DNA of 64,000 bases from Apteryx mantelli (lineage: Eukaryota > Chordata > Aves > Apterygiformes > Apterygidae): NCBI RefSeq assembly GCF_036417845.1, contig NC_089978.1, forward strand, positions 137,944,288 through 138,008,287. The letters run 5' to 3'. How positions within the stretch are numbered: the first letter of the stretch is position 1; each line of letters opens with the position of its first letter. Positions 11,732-22,484 of this stretch are shown in pieces. The notes beneath the pieces are model-generated. The model saw nothing but the letters and a program-made list of their open reading frames with translations, had not been told where the DNA came from and made no database searches. A program made the position numbers and the translations under genes.

Positions 11732-12244
11732 TGTTTTAGGCAAACACGACCACTCTAATTGGTTTGCATAAAATCCAATTTAATAGAATAACTGAGCAAG
11801 TTACAAGTAAGCAAAACAGCGCTGGGCGGCCGGGGAGTCTCCTGCTCCACCAACGGCACGCAAAATTCCCCCGCTCACAGTCTCCTTATATGCGGCTCTA
11901 GTTCCGGGTATACGTGGCACTTCCTGTAACTTCTGCGGTTGCGCCGACTGTTGTTAGGGGGTCTTCTTCAGCCCTCTGGTGGTCGTGGGGATGAAGGCTG
12001 GAGTCTTCCTCAGCGTTGTGAGTGATGACCTTCAGGTCGTGTGCACACATTTCACAATACAGTTGTGCAATACCGCCATATTAGGTAATCTAAACTAACA
12101 TTGCAGTTTCGCTAGCTCAGTGGAATCACCTTGGGTGGGGGACATGTTCTCGTTACAGGATGTTGTAGTTTAGCCCGTACTTAGCGCCTAGTTTCATCGT
12201 ATAATCACTTCCCGAGTTGATGAAACAAATTAGCACATATCACA
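11732..12244 (-). mobile_element. Solo LTR, family S, copy 1 (minus), TSD AAGT
   Basis: A 513-bp LTR with TG...CA ends (plus strand TGTTTTAGG ... ATATCACA), flanked by the 4-bp duplication AAGT at 11728-11731 and 12245-12248. It aligns along its length with 34747-35195. On the minus strand it has a TATA-like ATATAAGG and an ATTAAA-type poly(A) signal near the 3' end. No internal retroviral sequence belonging to it is attached, so it is a solo LTR. It splits the env of block B and is therefore younger than that provirus. A 4-bp duplication is usual for gammaretrovirus-like elements. Confidence 0.9.
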
Positions 12245-12675
12245 AAGTGGTGTCAAAATTAACTAAATAGTTCCAGGTATGAATTTCTTTTGGGAATACC
12301 CACGAGGTCAGGGGTTTCTACGGAGATCCTCTGGGATTGTCAGAGATGAACCATACACAGGAATGAAAAGCACATCCAAACCCCTTCCGTCAGGTGAAAT
12401 CAGTACCACAGTTTTTGTTGAAGTTCACTGCTCAAGGGTCTCCAGGGTAGGTATCATTATTATTCTGGTAATGGCATGCACTTCCACAATTTGAGCCAAA
12501 CTTGGAAGGTCACATTATACGCCAAGGTATGTTATCTGGCATTGTTGACCACAGGACAGAATGATTCCTTTGGTTCCAGTCACTAGTGTCAGCTGCCAAC
12601 CCCCCAAGGAAGAGAAGAACAAGGTCTAGGAACTTTGCTACTAAGGTAATCACTAGTACAAATGGCAGTGTCATC
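12245..12675 (-). pseudogene. env: Env N-terminal part with signal-peptide-like start
   Basis: On the minus strand a Met near 12675 begins a very hydrophobic stretch (about 25 residues, including PFVLVITLVAKFLDLVLLFL) followed by NQRNHSVLW. This looks like an env signal peptide and mature SU start. The frame stops near 12510, and the continuation toward 12245 is interrupted by stops and then by the solo LTR. Confidence 0.5.
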
Positions 12676-12750
12676 CCAGTGGTGTGCAGGCCAGGAATAT
12701 TCACAGTCAGCTGCGTAAATAGTAAATGTAAATGAGCCATGATGGGCGAG

Positions 12751-12990
12751 TGAAGAGTTAACAGGACTGAAGTTTGGCAAGTGCAAAGCTGTTGAACAGA
12801 GGAGTTGACAGGACTGAAGTTTGTCAATTGATATGCAAAAGAACTGATATGCACAAGAACTGATGTGCGCAAAGCTGCTGAACAGAGGAGTTAACAGGAC
12901 TAAGGAAGTCTACCAACCGATATGCGCAAGGATTGACATGAGCAAGGCTGCAGAATGGAAGCATTAACAAGACTGCAGAAGTCTGCCACC
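12751..12990 (+). repeat. Degenerate U3 repeats (about four copies)
   Basis: The motif GAGTTAACAGGACTGAAG recurs with changes near 12754, 12801, 12881 and 12960, partly with companion AAAGCTGCTGAACAGAGG and GATATGCACAAGAACTGAT repeats. It lies 150-400 bp upstream of the TATA box, where LTR enhancers sit. Confidence 0.6.
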
Positions 12991-13365
12991 TGGAATCTGC
13001 ACGGACCCCCAGGGAGGGAAGAAACAATACGGAGGTGCTGGGGTCTTGCCTCGCTAGCAGGGTCCTCCCAAGCAGACAAACAGTCCCGTGATTGTGAAAC
13101 TTGCAAAAAGTCAGCAAAAGCAGTGTTTGCCCAGAGCCCCAGCCGTATAAAAAGAGACTTGGGAGCTAGGAGAGTTTGAGCAGGGACGGGAACGAGACCT
13201 GATCATCCTCTCCGGCTGGACCGTGAGTATTCTCCCCCCTCCCCTTTTCCTGGGACGCTGGGTTAAGGTAACTCCTCGAGGTTGAGAGTCCTGTCACTAG
13301 GAGAGTGAACAAGCTAGCTTTCAAGCAGGGATAAGCAGTGCTTCCAATTAATAGCGCAGTAATCG

Positions 13366-13436
13366 ACAGTTTTGGGTTATCCTTTCTAAATTAGTAACTG
13401 ATGGTTTTGTGTTATCCTTTCTAAATTAGTAATCGC
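13366..13436 (+). repeat. 35-bp tandem duplication in R/U5 of plus-strand LTR
   Basis: GTTATCCTTTCTAAATTAGT is repeated with 35-bp spacing (GTTTTGG at 13369, GTTTTGT at 13404) between the TATA box and the AATAAA. Confidence 0.7.
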
Positions 13437-13553
13437 ATTATTTTAATGGATGTTACTAATCCAAGAACTTGTGTAAGGAAATAAACTTTTTTAAATTATT
13501 ATATTACTGTCTCAGTCATTGCTATCGAACCTTCATAGTGTGACAGTGCAACA

Positions 13554-14599
13554 AGCCAGCCTTCTTAATAAATTATTTTCAAGATGCCGGGTGGTGAATT
13601 TACTGGCTCGGCTGGTTCCATTTCACCACACAGATGCCAAATACATTGTGTTAATTTTGAGGAGCAATATTCGATGCCCAGCACGCATACCGCTAGAATT
13701 ACCAGAGCAACTATTAGTACCCATTCCCATCCTAGCATCAGCATTCAGAATCGTTGGAGTCCTACTCATGTCTGTGAAGGGGATGGTGTCAGCGACATTC
13801 CTTCTTGTGCTCCAACATGAGACCTGAAAAACAAAAGAAACTAGGTCTTGGGGAGGGGCCCCCAAGCCTGTGGAGCATGAATTTCCTTCCCTCCTTCAAG
13901 GTCTATTATCCTAGTCGGAAGTTGGACTTGTACTTTGGCACCAGGTGCTAAGCAGGTGGCAAGTTCTAACAAGTTTCTTTGGGGAAAGAGCTGTTCTGTC
14001 ACAGGTGGAAAAGTTTGTGACAAGGGGCTACCAGCAGGTTTAAGTTGCTGGGTCAGGATTCTAATAGATGTCCAGAGCCTATCACCCCATCAGGCATTAA
14101 CAGGGATGTATACACATTAGGCCTGAACAAACTTCTACTCCTACCAAGATATATTTCCACCCCTGAGCTGCTTGAGAAATTTGAGCCCCTGTATCTATTA
14201 AAAAATCACACCGGAGCTCATACCTCTCCGGCGGGCAATACTACATGAGGTCCCCCTTTATTATCTTATCGAAATGCCTGTGGCCTCTGGACGGGGACCG
14301 TTGTCCTGGGCACAGGCAGATCTAGTTTCCCAAATCCGCCCTTTGCAACTGCTTCTCATTTATCAAACATAGCTGGGCTCTCCAAGCCGTTTCCTTTGGC
14401 ACAAGTAACTGTATCAATTTATCAGAAAAGGTCAGCTGAGCTCTTAGTTTACACAACAAATCTGGTCCTAGGAAAGGCAAGGGGCACTCTGGCATATATA
14501 AACTTATGTGTTAAAGTTGTATCTCCAGTTGTGCATTCCATAGGCTATAAAAATGGTTTCAAAGCATGCTTTCCCATGACCCCAACAACTGGCATATGA
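13554..14599 (-). pseudogene. Unassigned proviral remnant with second protease motif
   Basis: Minus-strand sequence between protease 1 and the plus-strand LTR. Near 14170-14200 one frame reads FLIDTGAQIS, the retropepsin active-site strand, although another FFIDTGAMYSVI lies about 500 bp upstream in the same provirus. A hydrophobic segment (WVLIVALVILAVCVLG) is encoded near 13700-13750, after an acceptor-like TTTTTCAG. No RT or integrase motif was seen, so most of pol is missing. All frames contain stops. Confidence 0.45.
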
Positions 14600-14770
14600 G
14601 TTTTACTTAAAGGTCCTTTACAATTCGTAATCACAGAGTACATAGCTCCGGTATCTATAAAAAAGTCTATCGTTTCCTTCCCCAGCTTTACTGGAACCAG
14701 GGGATCAGCTGGGGAGACTTCAATAAGTTCCCCTGGTTTCCTTCAATCTGAATCTGTAGTTTCTAGCATA
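14600..14770 (-). pseudogene. pro: Block B protease 1
   Basis: The minus strand encodes PLVPVKLGKETIDFFIDTGA, ending with the retropepsin active-site Asp-Thr-Gly, followed by MYSVI. It lies directly after nucleocapsid-like sequence, as in class I retroviruses. The frame runs only about 55 residues before stops, and no conserved G-R-D end was seen, so it is truncated. Confidence 0.7.
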
Positions 14771-15680
14771 ATTAAATCCCCTTCGGGACCTGGCCTGCCT
14801 TTCACCATTTCCCTCTTCTGGAGGCCCTCTTTCCCCCACCGGACCTATCCTTGACTTTTGGGGCACTCATTCTTCCAATGCCTGCACATTGATTTGGTCC
14901 TAACATTCCAGGTCTTATAGGGCTGGGATTATATCCACGACCCCTTCCTTCTCCTATTAACCCTCCTTTACCTTGTGCTCTGCCTCTTCCAGAATTTCCT
15001 GCAAGAGCAGCTGCTAGCAGAAAAGCTTGTAACCTTTGATCCTTCTGTTTCTTTTTCAATTTTTCTCTTTTCTCTACTTCCTCCCTATTATTATATACTT
15101 TATAAGCTATGTCTATTAATTATGAAATGGACATACCTCCTACCCCATCCATTTTCTGTAGCTTTCGCCTAATGTCTGGTGCTGACTGTCCAATAAAAAA
15201 CATATTAAACATTTAACATTTTCCTGTTAGCTTCATCCTCCGGATCCAAACCAGTCCATTTCCTAGCACTTTCACAAAGTTTTTCATAGAACGACAAGGG
15301 GTTTTCATTCCCTCTCCTTGCCTTATTTCATACAACTTCTACTGACAGCCAAAATATATACACCATTAGAATCATTATCCATCAATTTACATTTTTCTCA
15401 CTTCATAATCATTTCGTAAAGTGAAAAACAAATCCATGTATGGTACTTCATCCCATTTTTCCAATCTTTACAAAACAACATTAACTGCAAAATAGTATTA
15501 TAATTCAAAGTTCCATTTTCAGGCCTTTTTCTTTGTCATATAATTTATACATAAACCACCATTGATTACAATACCATTTCAATTTGATTTTCATTAGGGG
15601 ATCCCCACCAAATCTTATCCAATTTTTCAGGATGCATCCTAAAGGAGAACAAGGGGGTATCTCAGTGGAGGAGGAAACTC
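14771..15680 (-). pseudogene. gag: Block B gag (matrix, capsid, nucleocapsid) remnant
   Basis: Gag in broken frames on the minus strand. The matrix part near 15.45-15.63 kb has CILKNWIRFGGDPL and EVPYMDLFFTLRN. The capsid C-terminal region near 15.1-15.25 kb has GQSAPDIRRKLQKMDG and AYKVYNNREEVEKREKLKKK. These motifs match class I ERVs of the ERV9/HERV-W kind as I know them. The 85-residue frame at 14802-15059 covers the basic nucleocapsid, where the CCHC finger has decayed to a single visible Cys. Multiple stops make it inactive. Confidence 0.75.
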
Positions 15681-15689
15681 ACCATATGA

Positions 15690-16380
15690 GCTAATTATTC
15701 CAGAAACATATTTTCCTACTCATCGATCTCCCCTTTGTTCTATCAATCGATATCTCTCTTTCAGCATTGCACCGTTGTGTCGCTGTCCAGCTGCGGAGCC
15801 GGAGCCACCAGAGTCCCCAATCAAAAGGTCGGTGCGTGTTGGAGTCCACGCAGCTCTTAGGCTCCCTGGCAAGCGCAGCAAGTCGAGCTGGGCAAGGCTG
15901 GTCATCTGTTACCCATAACCACTCACTTTCCAGTTCACAGAATCCATGAGACAAATTCCAATGACGTTCCAAGTGTCAAATTACCACAAAAATGGAGCAA
16001 TACGGGACTCTAACCTGACCTGGTGGGACTTTAATCCACAATTGTGCACAAAATACCAACCCGGGTGTTCCACAGACTTTCATCTAGCAGAACTATAACC
16101 TTACCTTCCCCTTGAGGTACCTCTTTAGCCCAACTCTGCATTGGTTTTCGCCGTGCCTTACAGGCAGGCAACCTTACCTTTGCCTTTTAGTCCAACCCTG
16201 CGAGGCTTTCGCCGCGTCTTATGGGCAGGCAACCCAACCTTTTAAAGAAAGGAATGCCTTTACCTTCCCAGGGGTCTTCTTCAGAGCTCTTCGGTCCAGG
16301 GATCGGAGGTTCTCTCCAAGAATACCTCGGTGCCGGCTGGAGGTCCTGCGATCCCATGGATCCATCGAGATTCAGAAGCA
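15690..16380 (-). other. Block B leader region
   Basis: Minus-strand sequence between primer site and gag. It holds open but non-retroviral-looking frames (16187-16441 and 15691-15972) and a donor-like GAAGGTAAAGG near 16260. It is probably untranslated leader with a packaging region. Confidence 0.5.
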
Positions 16381-16400
16381 GAGTCCCATCTGGGTCGCCA
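16381..16400 (-). promoter_or_regulatory. Primer binding site, tRNA-Arg (CCG type)
   Basis: On the minus strand TGGCGACCCAGATGGGACTC lies four bases after the LTR end. It is the exact complement of the 3' 20 nucleotides, with CCA, of vertebrate tRNA-Arg(CCG) as I recall that sequence. Such a match marks the start of minus-strand DNA synthesis. tRNA-Arg priming is known for ERV9-like elements, which fits the gag motifs. Confidence 0.85.
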
Positions 16401-16404
16401 AAAC

Positions 16405-16947
16405 TGTCACCAAAATCGGGAGTAAAACTCTTTAATACCAATGTAGCATTAAGAAGCAGGCATTCTCTTTATTACGGCGCCAGATGCATGGGGGATCGCT
16501 CCGCCCAACGTGCATGCCATATGTTGCATCAGCCAAAGCTTATATTGCTGTTACATACATATGCATTAAATTTCCCTGAATGATTATACATATTCATTCT
16601 ATTTCCTGGAACTAATTATCATATTTACATAGTCATTACACATGCAGTCTGAGTCTCCGGGGGGCTTCTATGGAGGTGGTCTCTGGTGGTCCTAAGTGGT
16701 TGCTGAAAAGGTGCCTCTTAGTGTCTTTCCATGAACTCTGAGCTCCTTTCCTATATATTGTCTCGGTTTGGCTCATCTCTTTGTTTGAGAAAGCTGTCTC
16801 GTTCCTTATTCTGGTTTATCTGTACTCCTTCAGGATGTACCAGTCACAGTCCTTGGGTGCATTCTTGTCTGAGGCCCCTGGCAACAACAGGGATGCCCTC
16901 CCGCAGTTACTTCCCTGGGATTGTGTACCTTGGCTGCTGAGGCAACA
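16405..16947 (-). mobile_element. 5' LTR of block B
   Basis: A 543-bp minus-strand LTR with TGTTGCCTCAGC at its start and GATTTTGGTGACA at its end. A minus-strand AATAAAG poly(A) signal lies near 16470, and the primer site follows the end directly. The partner LTR expected near 10.3-10.7 kb was not found. Confidence 0.8.
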
Positions 16948-19379
16948 TGTGGGTAAGATCAACCAGAATTGGTTTGCCTGGTTCATTTGTTTGGGTATTT
17001 ACAGTTAGTATAAATTAGCTATCTTTTTCTGTTTACTAAGTAGTTACCATTAGCATAACTTTTAGTGTAATTAGAAATAAGTATTCTAGTTGAGCTAAGT
17101 TTCTGTTAATAAGAATTGTTGCTTTGTACCATTGCAGCTTCTGTAGTAAATTTTGGTCTTTGAAACAAGTTGTGGAGTCATGCAGTAAATCTCCTTCTCC
17201 CCCTCCTCCCCTCCCTCATGCCACACGAAACCCACACTGGGACTGTAAGATAGTCGGTTGTTCCGTGACAGCATATAAATGATATATATTTTCATATATA
17301 GTGAAAATTTCTCACACTATTATTTTAACTGAGTCTTGAGTTCACATCCAGCAGCTCATTGGGCATAAATTCATTTTCTCCATATGATTATCAAAGTGCC
17401 TCTATTATTAATATGCAAAATCTTGAAATAGCTCTGTTATCATCACAGTATTCACAAAATGCTACATACTGTCAATTTGTCATAGGATGGTTAAGAAGGC
17501 AGCATTTAATATCCATATCCTCACTATAGAAGTCATACAGCAAATGTATCACCATAGCAATAAATACAGTCTGCAGTATATTCTCACCACAATCACAGTG
17601 TCACTGTGCACATTTATTATCATATATTGTTTGTACTGTACCTCAACCTTTCTTGTTTGGTGTATTCATACCATTTCTGTACTCTTTTCACAGTAGCTGT
17701 TACAATTAAGGCCAGATGTCCCCCCCAAAAAACCCCAAATAATTAACCCAGCAACTAGCAGCTTAAAGGAAAAGCACATGAATAAATCACCTGCTCTGCT
17801 CAAATGTTAATCAGTTAAGGATCATCCCTGAGAACTTAAGGTAAGGACTTTTCCCTGAGATGGTAGGACAATAGGGATTTTGCCTTGCAATACTCACATG
17901 ACCCCACAGTTACCACAGACAAGGCACAATCTACATCAGGAAGTTGTAGTACATTAGTTTAACAACTTCTGCATCCCCAGATATGCAGGTATTTTATTTC
18001 ATTAGAATATACAATTCCCCTTCTCCCATGGGGAGCTAGGGTACAAAGCGCCAAGAGAAATCCCAGACATTTATTGGACACTTACACACAAGAGTGCAAC
18101 TGACTTGAGTGGGTCCTTAGTGAATGTGTAACTAACGAACAAGAAACTATCCATTTGTGTTACCTATCCTGTCCACTTTCTCCTGCCAGACCGTGCTCCA
18201 CAGCATAACCCCCAGAACATCATCTACTTTCTCCTTTGAATACCCCAGTAATGCAATTTCCTGGGACAGAAAGAATGGGGAGAGATTTCCAAAAACCCTC
18301 AAACTGCTTCTTGATATTCTAGATCAATTGTCCCTCCTTTCACTTCAACTCAAATTTCCCAATACATTTTCTATATCTTCCTAAACCCACTTTGCTCCCA
18401 AATGACCACTGCTGTTTTAGGTTGGACCCTTTCTAATAGAGTGATATCAACAGGGTGATTTAATAGTAATAATACTGCTAGTTCATTGTTTCAGGTGTGA
18501 AGGAGAGATCTCAAATATATAATGTGTTTGAAAAACAAAGGGATCCCTCTCAGGATACACACCTCATTCTGAACTTCGAAAGTGTCTAGAAAGCAGCAAT
18601 GTCAGAGACCTCTCCTTTCCCGACATGTGAAACATTCCTTTAGAGTACAGTGTAGTCACTCACCAGACTGCCCACATCAACACCAGCAACATTAGCATAG
18701 AATTCAGGCACCGCCATCTCAGGCACCTGCAATACTGCATGGTCATTGCTTGACTTTATAGCTTTTTGTAGGCACTGGATCAGGTCTGCTGGGGAAGGCC
18801 AGCTAGTTGCATTCCACTGCCAGAGGACTTCATGATGCTATACCTGCAGGATGAAGAGGCAGGGAGGAGCTGGGAATGAGAAGCACCAACACGAAGTTTT
18901 ACTACAGTTAAGTTATCTCATATGTCAGTTAGAAACTGAAAAGGGGAAAAGATTGAGTTTAGTGTTCCCCTTTGGAACAGCAGATGGGATTCCTTAAGGA
19001 CAAAAGTGCCTCTGAATATTCAGCAACTGTCTTCACAAGAGGAACTATAATGCCCAAAATCATTCCCCATGGATGGTTAGTTCATTTCAGGGATAATTCC
19101 ACAGCTTTCAGGAGAAAAAGAAAAAATTATTCCAGAATAGTCCTGCACTGTGCAGGGAAGCAGGGGAATAGAAAAATGGAAGACAGTAAAACAGAAACAA
19201 AATCAAATTTTAGAAGTGTGAAAGAGTTTTGGGTAATTAAAGTTTCATGCAGCAGAATCCAGCAAGAAGAGGTGGCAGACGTGAGAACAAGTCTCCTCAG
19301 CTAACAGATAACTGTCTAGTTTTATTTGTCTCAAATCATTTGGCTTTTTTCACTTCCATTTAACTCTGCAGATCTCCAG
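16948..19379. other. Intergenic, no gene seen
   Basis: Only short frames without motif or splice support. In human MAGOHB would lie on this side of STYK1, but no MAGOH-like sequence is visible here. Confidence 0.55.
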
Positions 19380-19506
19380 TTCCATTGTCCATAAATCAAG
19401 TGTCCTTACATGGCTTGCTGGCAGCTTGAGGGCCGTTTCATGATGTTCCGTTTCTGCAGGTGTTGTAGAATGTCGGAAGGTGGCACCTCAGGATATGGTG
19501 GAGCAC
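19380..19506 (-). pseudogene. STYK1: STYK1 late kinase exon remnant
   Basis: After an acceptor CCCCTTCCAG the minus strand reads GAPPYPEVPPSDILQHLQKR then IMKRPSSCQQAM, followed by TAA at 19406-19408 where STYK1 continues for about 60 more residues. This corresponds to the C-lobe of the kinase. The downstream frame is not recognisable. Confidence 0.8.
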
Positions 19507-19969
19507 CTGGAAGGGGAAAGGAATAACAGTAGAAAAAACATAAGGGAATGGTTACAGATAGCAGCTTCTACATAAGAATGCCTTCCTTTCCCACTAAAAC
19601 TGATTCTTCTTTCCTACCACAATTCCTATCAACAGAAAGTCTAAAAGGATCTGTCAAGACTTTGCAGGTCGGAAAAAATAGGATGCTTATTTAAATGCTC
19701 ACTTTACAGTCTCAGATTTGAAACTCTGAATCTTAACTTGTTAATTGGCTTCCTTATATCCTTTTTTTTTTTAATTTAATGTTCTTACCTAATGTAACCA
19801 TTTCTTATAGTAGAATTCCAAAAGACCATCTGCAAGAAAAGAAAACAAAACAATGTTAAGTTTCCATTCTTGACTGAATGAATGAGGTAGCTAGCTTAAA
19901 CAAATATAGACAACTAGACATGACCTGCAGAAATTAGAAGGTATGAGCTACAAGGTGGAGCATTGTGCT

Positions 19970-20287
19970 GGAGATAGATATGCCTTACTGTGAAGTTCAG
20001 GGCATGAAATGCTACATAAAGAAGTGAAAGAGACAGGCCTGACAGCCAGATGAACTTCCAGTCCAAAAATGAAAACATACATGTCTGCCTTGATGCTGGG
20101 GGCTTTCTTCAGGAGTCGCTCTGGTGCCTGCCACTTGAGGGGCACAGTCTGTGTGACTGAGCTGGCACCATATGTGTGTTTCATAGGCCAGTCCTAAACC
20201 GCAGAGTTTGGCAGTGAAGTTGTGTTGAAGGAAGACATTCCTGGCAGCAACATCACCATGGAACAACTTCTTCTGCTAGAGGTAACC
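19970..20287 (-). pseudogene. STYK1: STYK1 catalytic-loop exon
   Basis: The acceptor ACTTTCCAG lies before 20287. The exon encodes the catalytic loop HGDVAARN and AKLCGLGLAYE, the GLG corresponding to the divergent DFG of STYK1. A TAG at 20276-20278 replaces the Gln codon of the FLQEK-like segment. One base change in frame near 20185 is needed to continue into VPLKWQAPERLLKKAPSIKA, and similarity is lost again after about 20080. The 3' limit is not defined. Confidence 0.8.
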
Positions 20288-20543
20288 CTGGAAAGTTGGA
20301 GAAGAAGGACACCATGGTCATTATAAAGGGAATTTAAAAAAAAGAAATTTTACTTTAGTTCGTACCCAGCCTCCACACTGCAGAATAGAAGTGCATGCTC
20401 AGCAGAACAATGCAAGTATATCTGGTTCATCTTTAACAAACCACATCCTCAGTGCTTAGACCAAGAAGTTTCAACACCACGCAGAGACTTGTATTGCAAG
20501 CAAGCCAGCAGGAAAAGAAGACAGCAAATCTGAGCAGATTTAC

Positions 20544-20627
20544 CAGAGCTGCTGCAACATTCTGTCCAACTTCATATACCTGCCTCTCAGTGATGTCATA
20601 GGGGATACCATCCATTGCCATTACATC
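20544..20627 (-). pseudogene. STYK1: STYK1 kinase exon (84 bp)
   Basis: Bounded by TTTGTCTTTAG acceptor and GTAAATC donor, in phase with its neighbours. It encodes DVMAMDGIPYDITERQVYEV, continuing into a helix ending AAAL, equivalent to the VMTMDG..YDLTEKQVY region of STYK1. It is open on its own. Confidence 0.85.
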
Positions 20628-20949
20628 CTAAAGACAAAAGAGCAAACTTTGGAACAAACAAATGCCATAGCTTTTGGGTACTGGGGAACATATTTCCTTC
20701 TAATCTAATAAAGTAAGTGCTATCTAATCTTATGATCTCCCAGATGAATTCAAAGATCAACAACAGAGTGACTGAAAGATGTATGGGTGGTGCTGATAGA
20801 TGCTGGGTAAGATGAGTATACTAGAGACAATTTGTGGATAAATTGAAGAGTGGAAAAGAGATAAATAAGTTAGATAAGAAAGGGCATAATGACAGTGGAG
20901 AATGACAACCCACACAGATGAATGAAAGAAATACTACATATTACAGTGA

Positions 20950-22110
20950 TGAGTAGAAAAGCACACTTACAAGAATGAACATCTAAGATCAGACTAACGG
21001 TCCATCTCTCTCTCACTACCCCGTCTCTAACAGCGACCCTAGATGGATGGCCAATGGAGAGAGAGAACAAGGTAAGAATATGATGCTTTTCCTGAGTAGG
21101 CTTCCAGCCTCCAACTATTTTCAGCTCAAGGACTTCCTGAGATGGTTAGGTTTCAATACGTTCAGTAACCTTTAACAGGTTATATTCCATGGATTTATTC
21201 AGTCTTATCTTGAACCCATGTGAAGTCTCATCATCCACAGCATTCAGTGGCAAGAAATTCCATTAGCCAGCTCCCCACTGTATTAAGAACCACCTCCATT
21301 TGTTTATTTTGAATATGGCACTTACTAGCTTTAATTCCTTCCACTTCACCCTTCTACTGAACAAGACAGTGAGCGATCTCTGTATTTAGTGTTCATGTGG
21401 AAGGATGGATTTATATAACAGCATTTTGTTTATATGCCTTTCTTAATAATTCCTAACATTTGGTTTCTTTTTTGGCCTGAGCTGACAGTTTCATGGGACC
21501 AAACATCTTCATAGAATCAGTCTCAGGATTTCACTGTTCATCAGCAATGGTCAGATCTAAGCCCATTGGTTTATATATGGAGCAAGGATTGCTTTTCTAC
21601 ATGCATCATTTCATTTTTATCTATACTGAATTCCATCTGACCATTTATTGGCCAGTTTCTCAATCTTGGAAGAGCCTTCTGCAAGACTTCACAGTCAGCC
21701 CTTACCCTTACTGGCTGGTATCATCATCAACTTTCATCACCTCACTGTTATCCTGTTCTCTAAGTCATTGATACATACAATAAACAGCACCACGTCTGAG
21801 CATATATCCCAGGAGACCTTCACTGCTGACCTCTATTCATTGCAAATACTGACCTTGCACTTATATGCTCTGTTTTCTGTCCTTTAATCAATTAGTTATC
21901 ATTCAAGGACTTTCTCCCTGATGTCCTGACTGCTTTGTTTCCTTAAAAGTTTCTGGAGTGGGACTTTGTTGAAAGCTTTTTAGAAACTGAGGTAGTTGCA
22001 TCAACTCTCATTCTTATTCCAATGCCTGCTGACTCCTTCGAGGAACTCCAGTGGTCTGCAAAGTAGGTCTGTAGTCTTTACAAAAATCATGTCAACTTTT
22101 CCAAACTATA
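20950..22110 (-). mobile_element. Ancient CR1 fragment in STYK1 intron
   Basis: Plus-strand text keeps the antisense form of old CR1/L3-like repeats. There is a GGTCCATCT motif near 20998, then a stretch about the last part of the element (TTCCATGGATTTATTCAGTCTTATCTTGAACCC), and finally the antisense RT region near 21.7-22.0 kb (GTCATTGATACATACAATAAACAGCACC; GACTTTGTTGAAAGCTTTTTAGAAACT). The element thus points to the minus strand. It is highly diverged and interrupted. Confidence 0.6.
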
Positions 22111-22302
22111 TTGTATTTATCCAGGCATCCACTATTTCTTTTCCAGTTCAGATTGGTATGGAGCTTTTTTGCGGGTACGGAAATAGTTTAGACAGATATA
22201 GATGGATGCATGGACAGATGAAAAGAATCGTCTATGACTTATGGATTGATACGTACCTAAGCAGTTTAAGAAGATAGTCTATCATCACTTCTTTTGACTC
22301 AC

Positions 22303-22484
22303 CTTCCGACATGTCCATAAAAAGGTCAACAGGCCACCAGGAGACACATCCTCCATGACCATATAAAGTGGGAGCTGGTCTACACAGCATCCAACCAATT
22401 CAACCAGATTCTCATGATGGCCAAGATTTTGATGGAATTTAATCCTTCCCAGGAAATCCTTTATTTCCTGGGGACCAGCCAGGT
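22303..22484 (-). pseudogene. STYK1: STYK1 kinase N-lobe exon (182 bp)
   Basis: Acceptor TTCTTTCAG and donor AAG|GTGAGT are intact. It encodes DLAGPQEIKDFLGRIKFHQN and LYMVMEDV, ending in FLWTCRK, closely like STYK1 N-lobe and hinge. It is open and in phase with both neighbouring exons. Confidence 0.9.

Larger units (their letters stand above)
12690..13553 (+). mobile_element. Plus-strand LTR inserted against block B
   Basis: A promoter-like LTR in plus orientation: repeated U3 motifs, TATAAAAAG at 13146-13154, and AATAAA at 13480-13485 followed by a T-rich stretch and a CA end near 13546 or 13553. It opposes the surrounding minus-strand env and gag, so it is a separate insertion just upstream of the env start. 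I could not fix its ends or find a target duplication; both limits are uncertain by tens of bases. Confidence 0.65.
10321..16947 (-). mobile_element. Proviral block B: mosaic minus-strand ERV
   Basis: Read on the minus strand, this block has an LTR (16405-16947), a primer site, leader, gag, protease, a second protease motif, almost no pol, env and a purine tract at 10702-10713. Matrix/capsid resemble class I elements of the ERV9/HERV-W kind, whereas env carries a C-x9-CC transmembrane motif. Two further LTRs are inserted (11732-12244; about 12.69-13.55 kb). The left boundary is uncertain because no LTR matching the one at 16405-16947 is present there. Whether this is one provirus or two fused ones is open. 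Confidence 0.7.

Noticed and set aside
13519-13827. Plus-strand 102-residue hydrophobic frame near the inserted LTR
   Set aside because: It overlaps the LTR end, has no recognisable domain, and lies opposite a minus-strand proviral remnant.
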